In this document: positions 17,270 to 25,201 of the stretch, piece by piece
How the letters are laid out: each line of letters opens with the position of its first letter
Numbering within the stretch: position 1 is the first letter of the stretch
From: Micromonospora saelicesensis
Lineage (GTDB): Bacteria; Actinomycetota; Actinomycetes; Mycobacteriales; Micromonosporaceae
DNA length: 64,000 nucleotides
Assembly (NCBI RefSeq): GCF_900091575.1
Contig: NZ_FMCR01000006.1
Span: 62,001 to 126,000 of the forward strand
Direction: 5' to 3'
The notes under the pieces: generated by a model
Seen by the model: only the letters and a program-made list of their open reading frames with translations
Told to the model about the DNA's origin: nothing
Databases searched by the model: none
Program-made: the position numbers and the translations under genes

Positions 17270-18268
17270 TCAGACGGGCCCCAGCAGGGTGACCAGCGCG
17301 TCGTCGCCCTGGCCGAGCTGCGCAGCGCCCGTCGCTGGCGCAACCAGGAACCGGCGGCAGCCGTCGAGTTCCACGTACCGGTCGGGGCCTGCACCTTCGA
17401 GCGGGCGTAGCACCGCGAAGCGGGTCGCCGGGGTGGCACAGTCGACCACCGCCCGGCGATTGGACAGCGCCCGGAGCACACCCGCCTGGCGCTCGGCCGG
17501 CGGCGGCCCGCCGTACACGAAGTCGCCTGCGGGTTTCTCGCCTTCCTGAAGCGACGCGGGCACCTGGTAGACGCAGAGGCGCAGCGGCCCGGCGGCCGGC
17601 GGCAGCCCGGGCCCTGCCGGCCCGGGGTTACCGTTCCGGGTCTCCACCCACACCATGTCCGTCCACTGCTGCGCGCATCCGGCAGCCTCGGCCGCCGCGG
17701 ATTCGATCTGCCGGATGGTACGGGTGTCCACCGTGGTCCACTGCGGCCCGGCCAACGCGGCGATCACCTCGGCGCGAGGCTTGCCGCAGGAGTCCGTCGG
17801 GATGTGGGGCCGCAGCCAACGCCCCCGGTCGTCCACCAGGGCCAACCACGGCGGGATGACCATCTCGAGGGTGCAGGCGACCTCCCCGCCGGTCTGCTCG
17901 CTGGGCAGGCGCAGCGCGGTGAGCAGCGGTGCGATCTGCTCGGCGCGTCGCTCGGTGGCGATCTGCTCCTGGCCGCCGTTGGGGCCCGGCCGAATCTCGC
18001 GCCCGCAGATCACGGCCGCGACCGGGGTGAACGCCCGGTCGATGCGACCGGGCGTCGGCTCCTTCACGGCCGGCGGCGACGTCTCCGCGTTCGGCACCGT
18101 GATCATCTCGCCGGCCCGGGGCGCCGCCTCGGCGCAGGAGGTCCACCCATCGACGATCTGGGCCGGAGCGGGCTCGTCGGCCCCGCCCGGCCCGATGTCC
18201 GTGCCACCGCAGCCACCCAGCGCCATGCCGAGCAGTGCCACCGCCAGTACCGTCCGGGACGAACGCAT
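17270..18268 (-). CDS. Lipoprotein of unknown function
   Basis: 332 aa with a lipoprotein signal: MRSSRTVLAVALLGMALGGC, Cys20 being the lipidation site. The mature part has about eight cysteines and no recognised domain. It would be anchored to the outer face of the membrane. ATG 18268 lies 12 nt after GGAAGG; GTG 18277 or 18280 are possible. It converges on the small basic protein gene and is divergent from the VOC gene at 18408. Confidence 0.75.
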   Translation of the reverse strand: MRSSRTVLAVALLGMALGGCGGTDIGPGGADEPAPAQIVDGWTSCAEAAPRAGEMITVPNAETSPPAVKEPTPGRIDRAFTPVAAVICGREIRPGPNGGQEQIATERRAEQIAPLLTALRLPSEQTGGEVACTLEMVIPPWLALVDDRGRWLRPHIPTDSCGKPRAEVIAALAGPQWTTVDTRTIRQIESAAAEAAGCAQQWTDMVWVETRNGNPGPAGPGLPPAAGPLRLCVYQVPASLQEGEKPAGDFVYGGPPPAERQAGVLRALSNRRAVVDCATPATRFAVLRPLEGAGPDRYVELDGCRRFLVAPATGAAQLGQGDDALVTLLGPV

Positions 18269-18407
18269 CCGGCTCACCACCCTTCCACCGGGGATGAGAC
18301 GGACGACAGACGCGTCCGGTTCCGGCCGGCCGGGCCGCGGCGTGACGCGGGTGACCGGTGGGGACGTCGCCGTCTGGACCCGGGGCGTCCGTCGGCAGAA
18401 TGGCCGA

Positions 18408-18803
18408 ATGGCACATCTGGGACTTGTCGCGCTGCTGGTCAGGGAGTACGACGAGGCGATCGGCTTCTACGTCGGCGACCTCGGTTTCGAACTGGTGGAG
18501 GACACCGCCCGACCGGACGGTTCACGCTGGGTGGTGGTCCGCCCGGCGGGGGCCAGGGAGACTGCCCTGCTGCTGGCCCGGCCGAGCAGCACCGAGCAGC
18601 AGGCTCGGATCGGCGACCAGACCGGCGGCCGGGTCGGGCTGTTCCTCTACACGGAGGATTTCGCTCGGGACCACGCCCGGATGGTGGCGGCCGGGGTGCG
18701 TTTTCTGGAGGAACCGCGGCACGAGGCGTACGGTTCGGTAGCGGTGTTCGTCGATCTCTACGGCAACCGCTGGGACCTTCTTCAGCCCCGCAGCACAGAG
18801 TGA
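18408..18803 (+). CDS. VOC (glyoxalase-like) protein
   Basis: 131-aa VOC protein. The first module runs VALLVREYDEAIGFYVGDLG and the second has RVGLFLYTEDFARDHARMVA with EAYGSVAVFVDLYGNRWDLL near the end, where the Glu or neighbours could bind metal. It belongs to the bleomycin-resistance/dioxygenase-like group; substrate unknown. ATG 18408 is chosen, since the frame is open far upstream but without conserved sequence. Confidence 0.8.
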   Translation: MAHLGLVALLVREYDEAIGFYVGDLGFELVEDTARPDGSRWVVVRPAGARETALLLARPSSTEQQARIGDQTGGRVGLFLYTEDFARDHARMVAAGVRFLEEPRHEAYGSVAVFVDLYGNRWDLLQPRSTE

Positions 18804-18921
18804 CACATTAGCGACACTCCGCACGCAAGCGATCACTCCGTCACGGTCCCCATGCTATTGTCCGATGTCGATCTACGCCGCGTGGACCCGGACCGGGTCG
18901 TTGTCGGAAGGACACTTCCCG

Positions 18922-20100
18922 ATGCCGGCCGTTGCCACCCCAACCGTGCCGCCGCCCACGCTGGACAATCCGGCCGGCGGGGCCCTGGGCCTCATCTTCA
19001 CCACGTTGCCAGCGCTGCTGCGGCTGAGCTGCGGGCTGTTCGGCGCGGCGGTGGCCGTGTCGGTGCAGACCCCGCCGGTGGAGCAGGCGGTGTTGCTGCC
19101 CGCCGTGGCAGTGCTGACCGGCTGGTCTCTCTGGTACGCGCACCGCGCCTTGCGCCACGGCATCGGCCCCGGCCTCGTCGCCGGTGACGTGGCGGTCACC
19201 GCGCTGACCTGCCTGCTCATCCCGGTGTTGGTGGCGCCCGAGGTGCTGCCCGGCGAGGGCAGTTGGATCGCCGTGCTGGCCAGCACCACGGTGATCAACA
19301 CACAGGCCACGACCTCGGCACGCTGGTCGATCCCGGCCGGGCTACTCGTGATGGCCACCTACGTGACCGGGGCGCAGGCCGCCGGCAACCCCATCGAAGC
19401 TCGGGCGCACGCGGCCACGCTACTGGTCCAGACCGCCTGCACGGCGATGATGGCGGCGGTCATGCGCCGACGCATCGGCCGGGCGGACCGCGCCTTCGTC
19501 GAACACCAGCGGATGACCCGGGAGGCGTTGGTCGCGCGCGCCGCCCGCGAGGCCGAACGCCAGCAGAACCGCGACCTGCACGACACAGTGCTCGGGACGC
19601 TGACCATGGTGGGGCTGGGCGCGGTGGCCGGACCCTCTGTCGTCTTCCGGGACCGGTGCGCGGCCGACCTGCGTACCCTCGTCTCGCTCACCGACGTCGG
19701 CCCGGTGGCCGGCGACGGCCCGGTGCCGCTCGACGGGCGGTTGCGGTTGGTGGTCGGCCGGCTGCCCGAGCTTGCGGTACGGCTGGACCTGGCGTCCTGC
19801 GCGGTCCCGGTCGGGGTGGCCGACGCGATCAGCGAGAGCGCCTACGCGGCGTTGTCCAACGTGGTCCGCCACGCGCCGGGCGCCGGGGCCACGCTGCGGC
19901 TGAGCCGCGACGCGATCGGCGTCGTGGTCGAGGTCGCCGACGACGGCCCCGGCTTCGACCTGGCCACCGTCCCACCGCACCGGTACGGGTTGCGCGAGTC
20001 GATCCGCGGCCGGATGGCGACGGTTGGTGGGCGGGCCGTCGTGCACTCGGCCGTCGGCGCGGGCACCCGGATTCGGCTGGAGTGGCCCGGTGTCGGCTGA
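18922..20100 (+). CDS. Membrane sensor histidine kinase
   Basis: 392 aa: about five hydrophobic spans in the first 170 residues, a linker helix, then a DHp-type phosphoacceptor helix RDLHDTVLGTLTMVG (about 208, phospho-His likely in LHD) and an HATPase domain with AYAALSNVVRHA (N box) and VADDGPGFD (G1). This is the NarL-partner kinase layout. ATG 18922 has GGAAGGA about 10 nt upstream. First of three overlapping genes ending in a LuxR-type regulator. Confidence 0.88.
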   Translation: MPAVATPTVPPPTLDNPAGGALGLIFTTLPALLRLSCGLFGAAVAVSVQTPPVEQAVLLPAVAVLTGWSLWYAHRALRHGIGPGLVAGDVAVTALTCLLIPVLVAPEVLPGEGSWIAVLASTTVINTQATTSARWSIPAGLLVMATYVTGAQAAGNPIEARAHAATLLVQTACTAMMAAVMRRRIGRADRAFVEHQRMTREALVARAAREAERQQNRDLHDTVLGTLTMVGLGAVAGPSVVFRDRCAADLRTLVSLTDVGPVAGDGPVPLDGRLRLVVGRLPELAVRLDLASCAVPVGVADAISESAYAALSNVVRHAPGAGATLRLSRDAIGVVVEVADDGPGFDLATVPPHRYGLRESIRGRMATVGGRAVVHSAVGAGTRIRLEWPGVG

Positions 20101-21298
20101 CCTGAACGCCCCGGCGCACCCCACCGACGCGCCGGAGGCACCGAACCGCACCAGCGTCCCGACCCCCCGCGAGCCGGACTCCCCCACGGCGCTCGCCGCG
20201 CCGGCCGCCGTGGCGCACGCGTCCGACCGGGGTGCCCGGATCGCCGCCGTCGCCATCGCGTTGGCCTGGCACGTCGCGATCGCGCTACCGGCGGTGCTGT
20301 CCGCCCGCGCGGAGTTCGCCGCACCAGCGGTGGTGCTCGGCGCCTGGATCCTGGTCGCCGTGACCGGAGCGGTGGCCGGGGTACGACTGCTGCAAGGCTC
20401 GCCACTGCCGCCGTGGCCGCTGGCCGGGCTGCTGCTGGTCGTCGACGCGGCCGTCTTCGCCGCGGCCGGTGAGCGGCAGTTGTTCACCGCCGCCAACTGG
20501 GTGTGGGGCACGCTCGGCTGGTTCTTCGTGCTGGCGGTGTGGGGTCGGCGCGTCGTGGGGCTGATCGCGCTCCTCAGCACGCACGCGTTGATCGCGCTGG
20601 TCGCCGTACTCGTGCACGGCCCCGATCCGGCCGACGTGGCGCGCTACGTGATGTACGTCTACGGCACGTTCTCCCTGCCGGTGGCGGTCTTCGTGGGCAG
20701 CACGGTCATCGTCGGCCTGGCTCGGGAACGGGCCGCCGTCTCGGCCGCCGGTCACGCGATGGCCGCGGAGCGGGATGCCGCCGAGCGGGGCCTTCGGGAA
20801 CGCCGGGACCGGCTCGCTCTGGTCAGCTCGGCGGCCGGGCGGGTCCTCGGGGACCTGGCCGGCGGCCAGGCCGACCCGGACGACCCGGAGGTGCAGCGCC
20901 GGTGCATGCTGGCCGCCGCCCGGCTGCGCCGGCTGATCGCCGAGTCCGACGATGTGCCCGACCCGCTGTTGCACGAGTTGCGAGCCGCTGCCGATCTGGC
21001 GGAACGCAACGGCCTACCGATCGACCTGGTCACCATCGGCACCCCGCCGCCGCTGCCGGTGGAGGTCCGCCGCCGGCTGGCCGACCCGCTCACCGGCACC
21101 CTGGCCGACGCCCGGGGATGGGCGCGCCTGACCGTGGTCTCCGGCCTGGACGAGGTGGTGGTCAGCCTCGTCACGCCGGACCGGGAGGGGCCGGAGTCGA
21201 CCGGCCCGCCCCTCGGGGAGCACGACGACGGGCCGGTGCAGTACCTCTACGAACGGGACGGGAACATCAGATGGGCGCAGACCCGGTGGCGGCGGTGA
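20090..21298 (+). CDS. Membrane protein, kinase-like partner without clear catalytic motifs
   Basis: 402 aa. A Pro/Ala-rich N-terminus of about 65 residues precedes about five membrane spans (to about residue 215). A cytoplasmic coiled helix (RERAAVSAAGHAMAAERDAA) and an alpha-helical region follow. The C-terminal part looks like a decayed histidine-kinase core: no DHp histidine and no GxGxG box are apparent. It overlaps the kinase by 11 bp and the response regulator by 28 bp, so it is surely part of the same signalling unit, perhaps as heterodimer partner or sensor. Confidence 0.7.
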   Translation: MSADLNAPAHPTDAPEAPNRTSVPTPREPDSPTALAAPAAVAHASDRGARIAAVAIALAWHVAIALPAVLSARAEFAAPAVVLGAWILVAVTGAVAGVRLLQGSPLPPWPLAGLLLVVDAAVFAAAGERQLFTAANWVWGTLGWFFVLAVWGRRVVGLIALLSTHALIALVAVLVHGPDPADVARYVMYVYGTFSLPVAVFVGSTVIVGLARERAAVSAAGHAMAAERDAAERGLRERRDRLALVSSAAGRVLGDLAGGQADPDDPEVQRRCMLAAARLRRLIAESDDVPDPLLHELRAAADLAERNGLPIDLVTIGTPPPLPVEVRRRLADPLTGTLADARGWARLTVVSGLDEVVVSLVTPDREGPESTGPPLGEHDDGPVQYLYERDGNIRWAQTRWRR

Positions 21299-21984
21299 CC
21301 GGCGATCGGCCGGTCGGGGTGGCGATCGTCGACGACCATCCGGTGGTGGTCGAGGGGGTCCGCGCCTGGCTCGCCACCGAGCCTCGTCTGACGGTGCTCG
21401 CCACCGGCGACGACCCGGACGCGGTGCTGCGGGCGGCGCCGCACGCCGATGTGATCCTGCTCGATCTGCGGCTGCACGGGCGGATGGCGTTGGACAAGTT
21501 GGCCGAGCTGAGCGCCGCCGGGCGGCGGGTGGTGGTCTATTCGGAGCACACCGACCCGCAGACGATGCTCGCCGCGCTGGACGCCGGGGCGGTGGCGTTC
21601 CTGGCCAAGCACGAGGGCCGGGAACACTGCGTGGAAACGGTGCTGGCCGCCGCGAGCGACCGCCCGTACGTGCCACCGGCGCTGGCCGGTGCGATGGTCG
21701 GCGACCCGCGGCCGGACCGGCCGATGTTGTCCGACAAGGAACGTGAGGCGCTGCTGCTCTGGTTCCAGTCGATGTCCAAGGCGTCGGTGGCTCGGCGGAT
21801 GCAGATCAGCGAGCACACAGTGAAGCAGTACGTCGACCGGGCGCGGATCAAGTACACCCGGGCGGGGCGACCAGCAGCCACAAAGGCGGCGCTACTCGCC
21901 CGTGCGATCGAGGACGGTCTCGTCCGCCCGGAGGAGATCGGCATCTACCGGTCACAGGCGACACACGACCGGCCGACCCCCTAA
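21271..21984 (+). CDS. LuxR/NarL-type response regulator
   Basis: 237 aa. Receiver domain with the acidic pair D21-D22, phosphoacceptor D65 in VILLDLRLHG and the lysine in AFLAKHEG. The C-terminal helix-turn-helix at about 155-215 reads LSDKEREALLLWFQSMSKAS then RRMQISEHTVKQYVDRARIK. Phosphorylation by the adjacent kinase would trigger DNA binding. ATG 21271 overlaps the end of the preceding gene by 28 bp. The linker is short, so the receiver and HTH are close-packed. Confidence 0.92.
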   Translation: MGADPVAAVTGDRPVGVAIVDDHPVVVEGVRAWLATEPRLTVLATGDDPDAVLRAAPHADVILLDLRLHGRMALDKLAELSAAGRRVVVYSEHTDPQTMLAALDAGAVAFLAKHEGREHCVETVLAAASDRPYVPPALAGAMVGDPRPDRPMLSDKEREALLLWFQSMSKASVARRMQISEHTVKQYVDRARIKYTRAGRPAATKAALLARAIEDGLVRPEEIGIYRSQATHDRPTP

Positions 21985-22056
21985 CAGGCGTCATGACAGG
22001 GGCGCTCCGGTCCGGAAGGCTTCAGTACACAGCCAGCTGACCGGAAGGTCGTGACG

Positions 22057-22779
22057 ATGCACGCCGACGCGTCCCCCTTCTTCATCGGTCCCCACCGGTT
22101 CGACGCCCCCGACGACGACGTGGGCCCGACCCTGGACCGCCGCTACAACCTGCGACCGATGCTCGGCGAACGGTTGCTCGGACGACACCGGCTGCTGGTC
22201 GCGGGCTACCTGCTCGGGCCGAGCGAGGTGCGCCGCCGTTGGCAGTTGCCCGAGCCGGTCGCGGTGACCGTCACCGACCAGCGGATCTGCTGGGTGGGCA
22301 GTGGCTCGCAGCTGTCGCTGGTCGCCGACGGCACGCACCGGGCCCGACCGCCGGCTCGACTGAACGGCCTGATGAGCGGTCAGATCCGCTGGCAGTGGCC
22401 GTCCCGGTTGGAGCTGCCGACGAGCGCGCCGGACGCCCCGGCACAGTTGCTGATCGTCTGCGACGCGCTGCGCACCATTCAGCAGCCGGCGTTGGCCCTC
22501 AGCGGAACGACCGCCGAGGTCGTGGCGCTGGCCCGGCAGGTCCGCCGGGCGGTGGCCATGTTCCGGCTCAACCGTCCACAACTGGTCGACCTCTCGGCCC
22601 AGGAGCGCGACGTGCTGCTGCTGCGGGCCGGCCCCGGTCTGCTCGCCGGGGACACCCGGATCACGCTGCCCGGCTCGTTGCCGGTGGAGTTCCACTCCCG
22701 GGACGACTACTACCGCTCGAGACCGGATCCGACCTCGTGGGGCGGGCTCGCAGGCGGCGCAGCATCCGGGCATCGGTGA
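22057..22779 (+). CDS. Hypothetical protein, 240 aa
   Basis: I do not recognise this protein. It has no signal peptide or membrane span and a run of beta-rich sequence (VAVTVTDQRICWVGSGSQLS) that recalls PH-like or DUF-type sheets. The final 15 residues (DPTSWGGLAGGAASGHR) are low-complexity and are encoded on the strand opposite the end of the GlxA-like gene, which overlaps it tail-to-tail by 119 bp. ATG 22057 is 8 nt after GGAAGG; GTG 22051 is too close to that site. Confidence 0.65.
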   Translation: MHADASPFFIGPHRFDAPDDDVGPTLDRRYNLRPMLGERLLGRHRLLVAGYLLGPSEVRRRWQLPEPVAVTVTDQRICWVGSGSQLSLVADGTHRARPPARLNGLMSGQIRWQWPSRLELPTSAPDAPAQLLIVCDALRTIQQPALALSGTTAEVVALARQVRRAVAMFRLNRPQLVDLSAQERDVLLLRAGPGLLAGDTRITLPGSLPVEFHSRDDYYRSRPDPTSWGGLAGGAASGHR

Positions 22780-23641
22780 AGCCGACGGCCCGCGCGGCGG
22801 CCTCCACTGTGGTGCCGTGCCCGATCAGGTGCTCGGCCCGTTCCACCCGGAGCAGCTGCTGGTAGCCGAGCGGGGTGAGGCCGGTGCTCGCCCGGAAGAG
22901 CCGGGTCAGGGTTCGTTCGGCCACACCGCCGGCGGCGGCCAGTTCGGCCAGCGGCAGGGGCTCTGCGTACCGGCTGTCGATCAGATCCTGCACCCGGTGC
23001 ACCGAGTCGGACAGGTGTGAGCGGTGCCGCATCAACGCGCTGGCCTGCGGCTCGTGCCCGTTGCGGCGGGCGTAGACGACCAGCGTGCGGGCGATCTTCG
23101 CGGCGGTCGCCGGGCCGTGCCGGGTCGCCACCAGGTGCAGCGCCACGTCGATGCCACTGGCGATGCCCGCCGAGGTGACCACCCGGTCGTCCACCACGTA
23201 CAGCACGTCGCGGACGACCTGGGCCGCCGGATGCCGGCGGGCCAGGTCGTCCTGCACCTCGTGGTGGGTGGTGCAGCGTCGGCCGTCGAGCAGCCCGGCC
23301 CGCCCGAGCGCGTACGCCCCGGCGCAGACACTGGCCACCGTGCCACCGGCCGCGTGGTGCTCGGCGAGCCGCCGCAGGTCGCCGGGTGACACCGGTCCCT
23401 GCGGCCCGTGCGCCGCCGGCCGCCAACCGGGCACGATCAGCAGGTCGTCCGGGGCCAGCTCGGGCCACCGGGTGTCGGCGACCAGCGGCACGCCCTGCAC
23501 GGTGGGAACCTGCTCGCGCTCCGCGACGTAGTGCAGTTGATAGTCGTACCCGAGGTCGGCGGCGCTGGAGAAGACCTGAGCCGGCCCGGCGAGGTCCAGC
23601 AGATGCAGCTGCGGGACCAGCAGGAAGACGACCCGGGTCAC
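22661..23641 (-). CDS. GlxA-family AraC-type regulator with truncated DNA-binding end
   Basis: 326 aa. Residues 1-180 form a DJ-1/PfpI-like domain (VSVCAGAYALG-like nucleophile elbow near 105), then an AraC/XylS domain from about 215. The first helix-turn-helix is present (PLAELAAAGGVAERTLTRLF). The second begins AARAVGFTDARMLRRL and then breaks into RARPTRSDPV and Ser/Pro/Gly-rich sequence, where relatives continue FRRxxGxSPxxYR. The conserved end is thus missing. It lies 4 bp after the isochorismatase gene and probably shares its mRNA. DNA binding may be impaired. Confidence 0.85.
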   Translation of the reverse strand: MTRVVFLLVPQLHLLDLAGPAQVFSSAADLGYDYQLHYVAEREQVPTVQGVPLVADTRWPELAPDDLLIVPGWRPAAHGPQGPVSPGDLRRLAEHHAAGGTVASVCAGAYALGRAGLLDGRRCTTHHEVQDDLARRHPAAQVVRDVLYVVDDRVVTSAGIASGIDVALHLVATRHGPATAAKIARTLVVYARRNGHEPQASALMRHRSHLSDSVHRVQDLIDSRYAEPLPLAELAAAGGVAERTLTRLFRASTGLTPLGYQQLLRVERAEHLIGHGTTVEAAARAVGFTDARMLRRLRARPTRSDPVSSGSSRPGSGTPPATSRAA

Positions 23642-23645
23642 GACG

Positions 23646-24254
23646 TCAGCCCCGGCTGCCGGCGAGGGTCGCGCCGGTGACCTCGTCCACGGTGCGGATG
23701 GTCGCGAAACGGCCAGCCAGCGCGTACTCGGTGCGGGTCACGATTTCCTCGTTGGTCAGGGTGCGCGGGTCGGCGAGGATCTCCGCGACCGTGGCGGTCT
23801 CCGGCAGGTCCCGGTGTGGGATGGGGAAGGTCAGCGTGGCGTCGGTGACGAAGGTCATCCGGTAGCCGAGGTCCGCGCCGACCCGGGTGGTGGTCTCCAC
23901 ACACTGCTCGGTGCGGATGCCGCAGACGGTGATGTCGGTGATGCCCGCCTGGGTGAGCAGTTGCTGGAGATTCGTGGTGGTGAACGCGTTGTGCGCGGTC
24001 TTGACCAGCGTCGGCTCACCCTCGGCGGGGACCAACCCGTCGATCAGCCGGACGTAGGAGAGGGCGGGGTCGAACAACCCGCCCGTGCCGGGCTCCGAGT
24101 GCAGGACCCAGACCACCAGGTCGCCGCGCTGCCGGGCGGCAGCCACCAGCCGGTCGACCTGGCGGAGCATGTCGGGGTTGGAGCCGTACGCCCAGATCGG
24201 GCGCTGACGGAAGGACTCTTGCACGTCGATCACGACGAGTGCTGCTCTGCTCAT
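23646..24254 (-). CDS. Isochorismatase-family cysteine hydrolase
   Basis: 202 aa with the family triad: Asp10 (LVVIDVQESF), Lys85 (LVKTAHNAF) and Cys118 (GIRTEQCVETT), with the cis-peptide VCGIRT before the Cys. Members cleave amides or enol ethers (nicotinamidase, N-carbamoyl hydrolases, isochorismatase); the substrate is not evident. It is the first gene of a pair with the GlxA-like regulator, an arrangement often seen in which the regulator controls the hydrolase. Confidence 0.88.
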   Translation of the reverse strand: MSRAALVVIDVQESFRQRPIWAYGSNPDMLRQVDRLVAAARQRGDLVVWVLHSEPGTGGLFDPALSYVRLIDGLVPAEGEPTLVKTAHNAFTTTNLQQLLTQAGITDITVCGIRTEQCVETTTRVGADLGYRMTFVTDATLTFPIPHRDLPETATVAEILADPRTLTNEEIVTRTEYALAGRFATIRTVDEVTGATLAGSRG

Positions 24255-24353
24255 GACGTCGATCCTGGTCGGACGGCGTTCGCGCCGGCAGACACCATTC
24301 TGTCCGGGTGCGGAACGATCCGGCCAACTAGGCGCGTGTCGAGGCCCCTGGCG

Positions 24354-25106
24354 TCAGGCGCTGGGGGCGCGGTGCTCGGCGGCGGCGTCCATAGCGGCGG
24401 CCTCCTCCGGTGTGGGCGCGCTGCCGCCCAGGTGCGCGGGCTGCCACCAGGTGTCGTCCGGGCCGGCGGGGGTGTCCGGATAATCCCGCTGCGCCCGGTC
24501 CACGAGGGCGCTGAGCCGGGTGGTCAGCTCGGCGGCCAGCACGTTCGGGTCCGGGAAGTCCGCCGGGTCGATCGGCTCGCCGATCAGGATGGTGATCGGC
24601 GTGTGCCGACGGGTCAGAGTGCGCGGGCGACCCTTGGTCCAGAGGCGCTGGGTGCCCCACAACGCGACCGGCAGCACCGGCACCTTCGCCGAGCGGGCCA
24701 TCCGGACCGTGCCGCTCTTGAGCTCCTTGACTGTGAACGACCGGCTGATCGTCGCCTCGGGGAAGACGCCGACGACCTCGCCCTGCTTGAGCGCGCCCAC
24801 CGCGGCGCGGAACGAGGCCGCGCCGGCCTGCCGGTCCACCGGAATGTGCCGCATGCCACGCATCAGCGGGCCGGAGATCTTGTGCGTGAAGACCGAATCC
24901 TTGGCCATGAAGCGGACCAGCCGGCCCGACGCGTTCGCGCCCAGACCGGCGAAGATGAAGTCGAGGTAGCTGACGTGGTTGCTGGCCAGCACGGCGCCGC
25001 CCGTGCGGGGTACGTGGTGGGCGCCCTCGATGGTGATCTTCAGGTCGAGGACCCGGAACAGCGTCTTGGCGGCGGCGATAACGGGCGGGTACACGAGCTC
25101 CGGCAT
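24354..25106 (-). CDS. plsC: 1-acyl-glycerol-3-phosphate acyltransferase-like (PlsC)
   Basis: 250 aa with the acyltransferase motifs NHVSYLD (HX4D, His44-Asp49) and FPEAT (115-119), plus a VPVLPVALWG strand. These enzymes acylate lysophosphatidic acid or related glycerolipids at the membrane. The C-terminal 60 residues are extra, Pro/Ala-rich. ATG 25106 begins directly at the usual N-terminal helix. It is a lone gene downstream of the debranching enzyme on the same strand, 95 bp apart. Confidence 0.9.
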   Translation of the reverse strand: MPELVYPPVIAAAKTLFRVLDLKITIEGAHHVPRTGGAVLASNHVSYLDFIFAGLGANASGRLVRFMAKDSVFTHKISGPLMRGMRHIPVDRQAGAASFRAAVGALKQGEVVGVFPEATISRSFTVKELKSGTVRMARSAKVPVLPVALWGTQRLWTKGRPRTLTRRHTPITILIGEPIDPADFPDPNVLAAELTTRLSALVDRAQRDYPDTPAGPDDTWWQPAHLGGSAPTPEEAAAMDAAAEHRAPSA

Positions 25107-25201
25107 TCGCAGAATCTACCCTGACCGGCTGGGGATCGGCTGGGTGGAGAACCGGCGGCGACGCGGGTGGCGCGCCACCGCCGGTTCGGCGGTCCGGTCG
25201 G

